64,000 nt of DNA, from the NCBI GenBank assembly GCA_026874595.1, contig CM049322.1, forward strand, positions 21,921,400 to 21,985,399, in the 5' to 3' direction. Origin of the DNA: Sipunculus nudus. Lineage: Eukaryota; Annelida; Sipuncula; Golfingiida; Sipunculidae. Below, one piece after another: positions 59,572 to 64,000 of the stretch. Made by a program: the position numbers and the translations under genes. How positions within the stretch are numbered: position 1 is the stretch's first letter; each line of letters begins with the position of its first letter. The notes beneath the pieces were generated by a model. It had not been told where the DNA came from, did no database searches, and was given only the letters and a program-made list of their open reading frames with translations.

Positions 59572-59889
59572 GGAGTACGACAAGGTCAGCATTCTTACGG
59601 TCTCCGGCCTGTGCCGATAGCTTACAGCTGTACGACCCTCCACTTTGCCACTGGACGTTTTTAACGATCAAGTTATAGGAGCCGTTCACAGCGTATTTGT
59701 TTGGCTCTGAAATGGACCCTCCGGCCGTGGTAAAGATGGTTGTGCCGACGTGGTTGGTGATGTGTTCGTACCAGTCAAAGGTATCAGCAGGTGTGCCAAG
59801 GTCTACGTCACAGATAAACATCACATCTACACCGACACCGGAAGTTGCGTCAGTTGGTACGGTGATGTAGCGAGAATTTTGGGCCTGGC
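59572..59889 (-). CDS. Ig locus, exon Ig1 (V-set-like Ig domain 1)
   Basis: 318 nt, phase 1 at both ends (acceptor ATTTCCAG, donor GTAAGT). Encodes a complete Ig domain: first cysteine in VMFICDVDLG, core tryptophan in FDWYEH, NGSYNLIVKNVQW, then GGSYSCKLSAQ in place of the usual D-x-G-x-Y-x-C, with the second cysteine. Carries an N-glycosylation sequon (NGS). No signal-peptide exon could be identified upstream, up to the window end. The product is likely a surface or secreted Ig-superfamily protein. Confidence 0.88.
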
Positions 59890-59950
59890 CTGGAAATATA
59901 CAAACTATTCTGGTAAGAGTTGTTGTTTGCTTGTTATGTAATATAAATAC

Positions 59951-60059
59951 ACGGACACGGATCCACGGGAGGGGTCAAGGGGCTCGGACCCCCCCCCCCT
60001 TTGTCATTAGTCCTTCTGGGTTGAACCCCTCCTTTTCCTAAATCCTGGATCTGCCACTG
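59951..60059 (-). mobile_element. hAT-type MITE fragment
   Basis: The minus strand begins CAGTGGCAGATCCAGGATTT and the other end has GGATCCACGGGAGGGG; both face a G/C-rich core with a poly(C) run. Termini of the CAGTGGC type are typical of hAT. The flanking 8-mers resemble each other only loosely. Confidence 0.5.
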
Positions 60060-61680
60060 ATACATATATCTTATTAAGCATGTCTCTAGACTATTCTTCA
60101 AAGTATGCGCCTTACAGGTTTGTATCTACTGCTTTATTTACTTTAATTATATTGATTTCGGACTAGTCTAAAGTCTTAATAGTAAGACACAGGAAGGACA
60201 CAAGTGGCAATTATCCACGTAATCCATTGGAACACTTTCAATAGAAAGGAAAATAAAGTCCGGGGCTCTCAGGTCAAAATGTTGGATGGTCACATGGGAT
60301 TTTGGGCAGTCCAGATGGAGTCCAACAGTTTTAAGGGTTATGTAAAAATAAATCATTTTTGAATTAAGTTTACACTATTAATGTTTCATTATATGATAAC
60401 AAATGGTCTCCATATCCGATGATCTGATTATAGTGAAATGCAGAGATCGTTTGTCATTTTACAGCAATGGACGGGTTTGTTGGAGGTAATCGAGAAAGAT
60501 AAGTGCATAAGAGCTACAAGGATTAGCTTGATCCTCTCGGCACTGCAACCTGATTGGACGTACAGGCCCAAGAATCGAACGTCCGAAAGAGATTTCAAAC
60601 ATCACAGATGCTAACCATGTTAGTGATTGTACACTTACATGATGAGGGGTACCGTCGAGGTCACTTGTCACGATTTTTTTCCAAGACACGTCAATACAGG
60701 AATACCCCCCTCCCCCACCACATTTTAGCAAGAGGGGATGACCCATGTGGTCCCCCCCCCCCCCCCCCCCCACTCCCGCTGTTCAGAGAGTAAGAGTTTA
60801 CACTACAACTAAAACATAATAGAAATGTGCATTTTCATGCATGCCTCCGCGGTATTCAAAGGGGCCCAGTCACCTATATAGATTGTTGAAATAACACGAA
60901 AACTATCTTTTCCTTTCAAATAAATCTGTACCTGCCAAAAAATTGCCTTGAAACCGTAGGCTTACTCCTGTTAACTAGTGTTAAAAACAGTGGACCGGGC
61001 GCGATCGCAGCTGTCAATATAAACACAGCGCGTGTATCGCACGGGCACAACACGTGTCAATAAAAAAAATCGCGTGTTGCGTCTCATTATCGGTCCTTCG
61101 ACCAATCGGCCTTGTTATGGTAAACAGAAACACGTGGACTGTTGTTACCAACACGCTGAGCCTTGACAAGATGTTAAATAGCCGTATGCGAGGTACTGAG
61201 ACTGTGCGCTGGAATGATCTTGGTGGAAAACTTTTTGTATAAAGCAAAACTTAACTGATAGTTTGAAAAAATAGGCATAATATTGCCCCTGATTATGTCC
61301 CCTTAATGTGGGGTATTCCGCATACCGTGGTTTCATTCACATATCGACCCATATTTCAAGGTTCATTGTCTCCGCCCAGAGAGTTTGCTTCCTTCCCTTT
61401 CCTCTATATGGTGCGTGTGTGTGTTAGTTCACAACATAACTCACCCGTTCATCAATGGAATATCATGACATTTTCAGAACATTGCGGAAATGAGCCAATA
61501 AAAAACCGGTTCGATATTGGTGTGGATCTGGATGCACGGAGGAACCTGAAAAACGGTTTCGGAAGCATCCCACAACCGGGAGCCCCTGCATAGCGGAGGC
61601 GTGCATAGCTTAGCTTACAGCTTTCCAGTTGGTGCATAAGTTTGCATTCACTTTTTCAGCCCATATTTCCAATATCATTC
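60060..61680. other. Expected 5' region of the Ig locus, no exon recognised
   Basis: Contains poly(C) tracts near 60704-60771. Candidate GTAAG donors (for example near 60631) were checked, but none follows an ATG with a hydrophobic signal segment. Confidence 0.4.
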
Positions 61681-61689
61681 GTAAATAAA

Positions 61690-62042
61690 AAAAAATAAAG
61701 GTAAAGTCTGTTTGGCTTTTTCACCCAATCCTACTGGCTCCTCAGGCTGGAAATTATCCCGTTTTCTGTAGCGTGAAGTGAATTATGAGTTAAACTCCCG
61801 GATGGGACGCTATAGTTCATCGCAGCCATGCAGCCAACTGTTTCCCGCTGAGGCAAAACGTTTTGTTTATATGCCAAAGTTTTGCTAGTCAATCGCAGGA
61901 TACCTTCCCAGTATTTACTGGTACCCATTTCTACTGCGCTTGGACCTTGTCCAAGGGTCTTGGCACGGTAGGGGACTGGCGGGATTCAAACTTATGACCT
62001 CTTGATCAAGAGCCCGGCGCCTTAACCACTACACCACCGCCC
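61690..62042 (-). mobile_element. tRNA-derived SINE, full-length-like
   Basis: The minus strand starts GGGGCGGTGGTGTAGTGGTT (A box TGGTGTAGTGG), with B box GTTTGAATCCC near 61980-61990, giving a ~75-nt tRNA-like head. A ~250-nt body follows, ending in a T/A-rich tail near 61690. Target duplication not determined. Confidence 0.75.
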
Positions 62043-62129
62043 CAACATTCCTGCATATGTGACTGCAAAGTTGTGAATATTCCTGGGAAATATGCTCAAA
62101 AATCTGTTTTTTTTTTGGCCATTCGGCAT

Positions 62130-62252
62130 GGAGCCCAGAAAAGTTCAAGAGATTCCGTTCATGATTACGTGAGTAATGTTGTGAACAAACACATAAACAC
62201 GAACGGGGGTTAATACATAACCTCCTGGCGGGGGTAATAATGAGAACGGTAA
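62130..62252 (+). mobile_element. 3' end of RTE-like LINE or dependent SINE
   Basis: Same family as 8100-8240. Ends ACATAACCTCCTGGCGGGGG then TAATAATGA, the CCTCC..GGGGG pair plus a TAA-type tail. Confidence 0.6.
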
Positions 62253-62498
62253 AGTTTGGTTACATTTCTGTTTTTCTGTTTGATAGATCAGCATTGACAG
62301 AGGAGTTTCAAATTATTTTGACCTCATTCATGCTTTATGTTGTACACACAAGATTTACAAGGGTGAGTTACAAAACCATTCGATACGTACAATCAATGCG
62401 TACAAATAACTACCTGCAGTTTTATGTAGCCCAGCAGGTTAAAGTATATAATAAGAGTCTGGGCTAGAATTGACATATCCTGGAAAGTTTGGCAGAAC

Positions 62499-62608
62499 CA
62501 GTGGCGTCAATTTTTCTTCCAGGGTGGGGGGGATGATTTTGTATATGCATATACACACACATATATATATATATACCCTTTTCAGCATGTCTGAGTGACA
62601 TATTCATC

Positions 62609-62652
<44 letters not shown>

Positions 62653-62910
62653 TTATATATACGTAATATTTTAAATAATTATAATGTTTTAGAAAATAAG
62701 TTATTTTGTGAATTCTAAGCAAGGTTTAGATATAACATTATTTAGTAAATAGATCCAACGTCTTTAATTCTATTTATTAATATATTTTATTTGCAATATT
62801 ATAATATTATTCTCTGAAAAGTGGGGGGGATGATTACATTGACCATCCCCCCCCTTGCCAAAAAGTGGGGGGTATATATACCCCCCATCCCCCCTATATT
62901 GACGCCCCTG
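62499..62910. mobile_element. Non-autonomous hAT transposon (MITE) with exact 8-bp target duplication
   Basis: Termini CAGTGGCGTCAAT and, inverted at the right, CAGGGGCGTCAAT. Flanked by identical octamers GGCAGAAC at 62491-62498 and 62911-62918. The 412-bp interior is (AT)n-rich with G-rich and C-rich ends and has no coding capacity. Confidence 0.88.
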
Positions 62911-62990
62911 GGCAGAACTATAGAAACCGGGCTGCAGCCTGCCGCCGGTACCTTATGCACAACGGGTGTCGCATAATAAATTGTTTATAT

Positions 62991-63807
62991 TGTTACGGAA
63001 CCTAATATAAACAGATCACGTTTGCGTGATGAATAGAAATTTTGCAATGGAGATAAAAACAAATCAGATTCTGTAACACCAGAAAACGGGAAATGTCTAG
63101 GGGAAAGAACACAGAAGTCAGTGGGTTTTTTTTTAACAAATAACTATAATTTATTCTTAAAACACCCTAACAATACAATACACTAAATCAATACAATTAT
63201 ACAGTAAAACAGCGGTATAGCAACAAGTCAATACAATCACATAGAAAAATAATTAGCACAGTACCTGGATACCAACACCATTACAACGATAAGTCCTTTA
63301 AATGTAAACTCTCGGAGAATGACAGTCCAGTGTAAAGCTCTTGCAACAATCCAGAAAGTAAACTGAAGTCCAAATGCATAAAATCCAGGAGAAAGTCTTT
63401 GAAAATCTATAATTGCCGCATTAGTCGGGTAAGGTCCTAGAATCTAACACGCTTCTGCGTCCGCTGGAATCTTCTCTGCTCTCTCTGTCTATCTGCCCTC
63501 CCGTTCTAAAACACAGCCCCCTTATATACCTTCACACCTCAAGCCAAGAATGTTCCACTTCTCGAACAGTCCATTAGATCCTGCACAACACAGTAAGCAC
63601 CGTTTCAGGAATTCTCTAGAAAAGCAGCGCTGTGTATCTCCACATACCAGGCTCATCACGTGACCTCGGCCAGGCGTGAAAACCCAAGGCTTAACATGAC
63701 AACGAGAGTTCAACCAGTACGGATAAAACATAGAATGTAATACGCGGCCAGACACGAGTGCCACAACAGGAGTAACGCCCGTGTCACACAATAAATAGAG
63801 CACCTGT

Positions 63808-63811
<4 letters not shown>
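62991..63811 (-). mobile_element. Solo LTR, copy 2 (about 820 bp)
   Basis: TGTTACGG...TGTAACA, flanked by ATAT on both sides (the right side is an (AT)n tract, so this is weak evidence). Homologous to 26805-27604 throughout. The minus strand has a TATA-type GGTATATAAGGGGG near 63515. No internal region was seen, but the window ends 190 bp beyond, and only one LTR is visible. Confidence 0.75.

Positions 63812-63884
<73 letters not shown>
63812..63884. repeat. (AT)n microsatellite
   Basis: About 36 AT units directly after the LTR. Confidence 0.95.
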
Positions 63885-63885
<1 letters not shown>

Positions 63886-64000
63886 CCAGTCAAGTACGAA
63901 AAAGACTCGGAACTCTCAAAGTTCATCTGGCTCCAACAGAAAACAAGCACCCCATATTTAATAAACTGGCGGGTCCTCAAGCGTGTACCCCCGAGAAAGA

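Overview
This is eukaryotic, animal-type DNA: AT-rich, with short exons and GT-AG introns, dense (AT)n microsatellites, many tandem arrays and mixed transposon relics. The gene content (secreted C-type lectins and an immunoglobulin-superfamily gene) and the repeat spectrum suggest a marine lophotrochozoan, most likely a mollusc. That is inference; no ribosomal or mitochondrial marker is present. No bacterial-style gene organisation is seen.

Three host loci can be built from conserved domains plus splice phases. (1) Lectin gene 1, minus strand, 11333 down to 7511: four exons (signal peptide, PAN/apple-like module, two exons of a C-type lectin domain), all joined in phase 1, 243 codons. (2) Lectin gene 2, plus strand, 25065 to 28271: three exons joined in phase 1, 216 codons, with a C-type lectin domain that lacks the central cysteine pair and the WND motif. 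(3) An Ig-superfamily locus, minus strand, 59889 down to 31912: one exon for Ig1, two for Ig2, two for Ig3. The last three exons are present twice (block B 54958-49408, block A 39034-31912) with identical exon lengths of 112, 116 and 148 nt. Block A has no visible Ig1 or Ig2 first half of its own, yet is phase-compatible with the upstream exons, so alternative use of the two blocks is possible. First and last exons of the transcripts other than those listed were not found.

The most unusual structure is a set of three minisatellites, each starting exactly at the 3' end of an Ig exon and made of units resembling that exon end plus its splice donor: 38155-38922 (29-bp unit carrying GTAAGT about a dozen times), 53640-54846 (28 bp) and 48840-49407 (about 52-58 bp).

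Layout: 1-5.3 kb AT-rich DNA, a 5'-truncated LINE (3187-5040, minus) and a tRNA-derived SINE; 7.1-11.3 kb lectin gene 1 with SINE, RTE-tail and MITE insertions in its introns; 12.9-15 kb palindromic repeats and a near-perfect hairpin; 15.2-20 kb a decayed LINE split by a 2.26-kb Mutator-like element with long TIRs and an 8-bp target duplication; 20-25 kb no recognised gene; 25-28.3 kb lectin gene 2, whose large intron holds a minisatellite interrupted by a solo LTR; 28.7-31.3 kb minisatellites; 31.9-39 kb Ig block A with several tandem arrays between its exons; 39.4-40.2 kb an isolated GC/CpG-rich island; 43.1-47.1 kb a MITE and a large 29-bp minisatellite interrupted by a CR1-like LINE; 47.8-49.4 kb duplication, MITE and exon-derived array; 49.4-59.9 kb Ig block B plus the shared 5' exons; 60-64 kb hAT-type MITEs, a SINE, an RTE tail and a second solo LTR of the same family as the first. 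All boundaries were read by eye.
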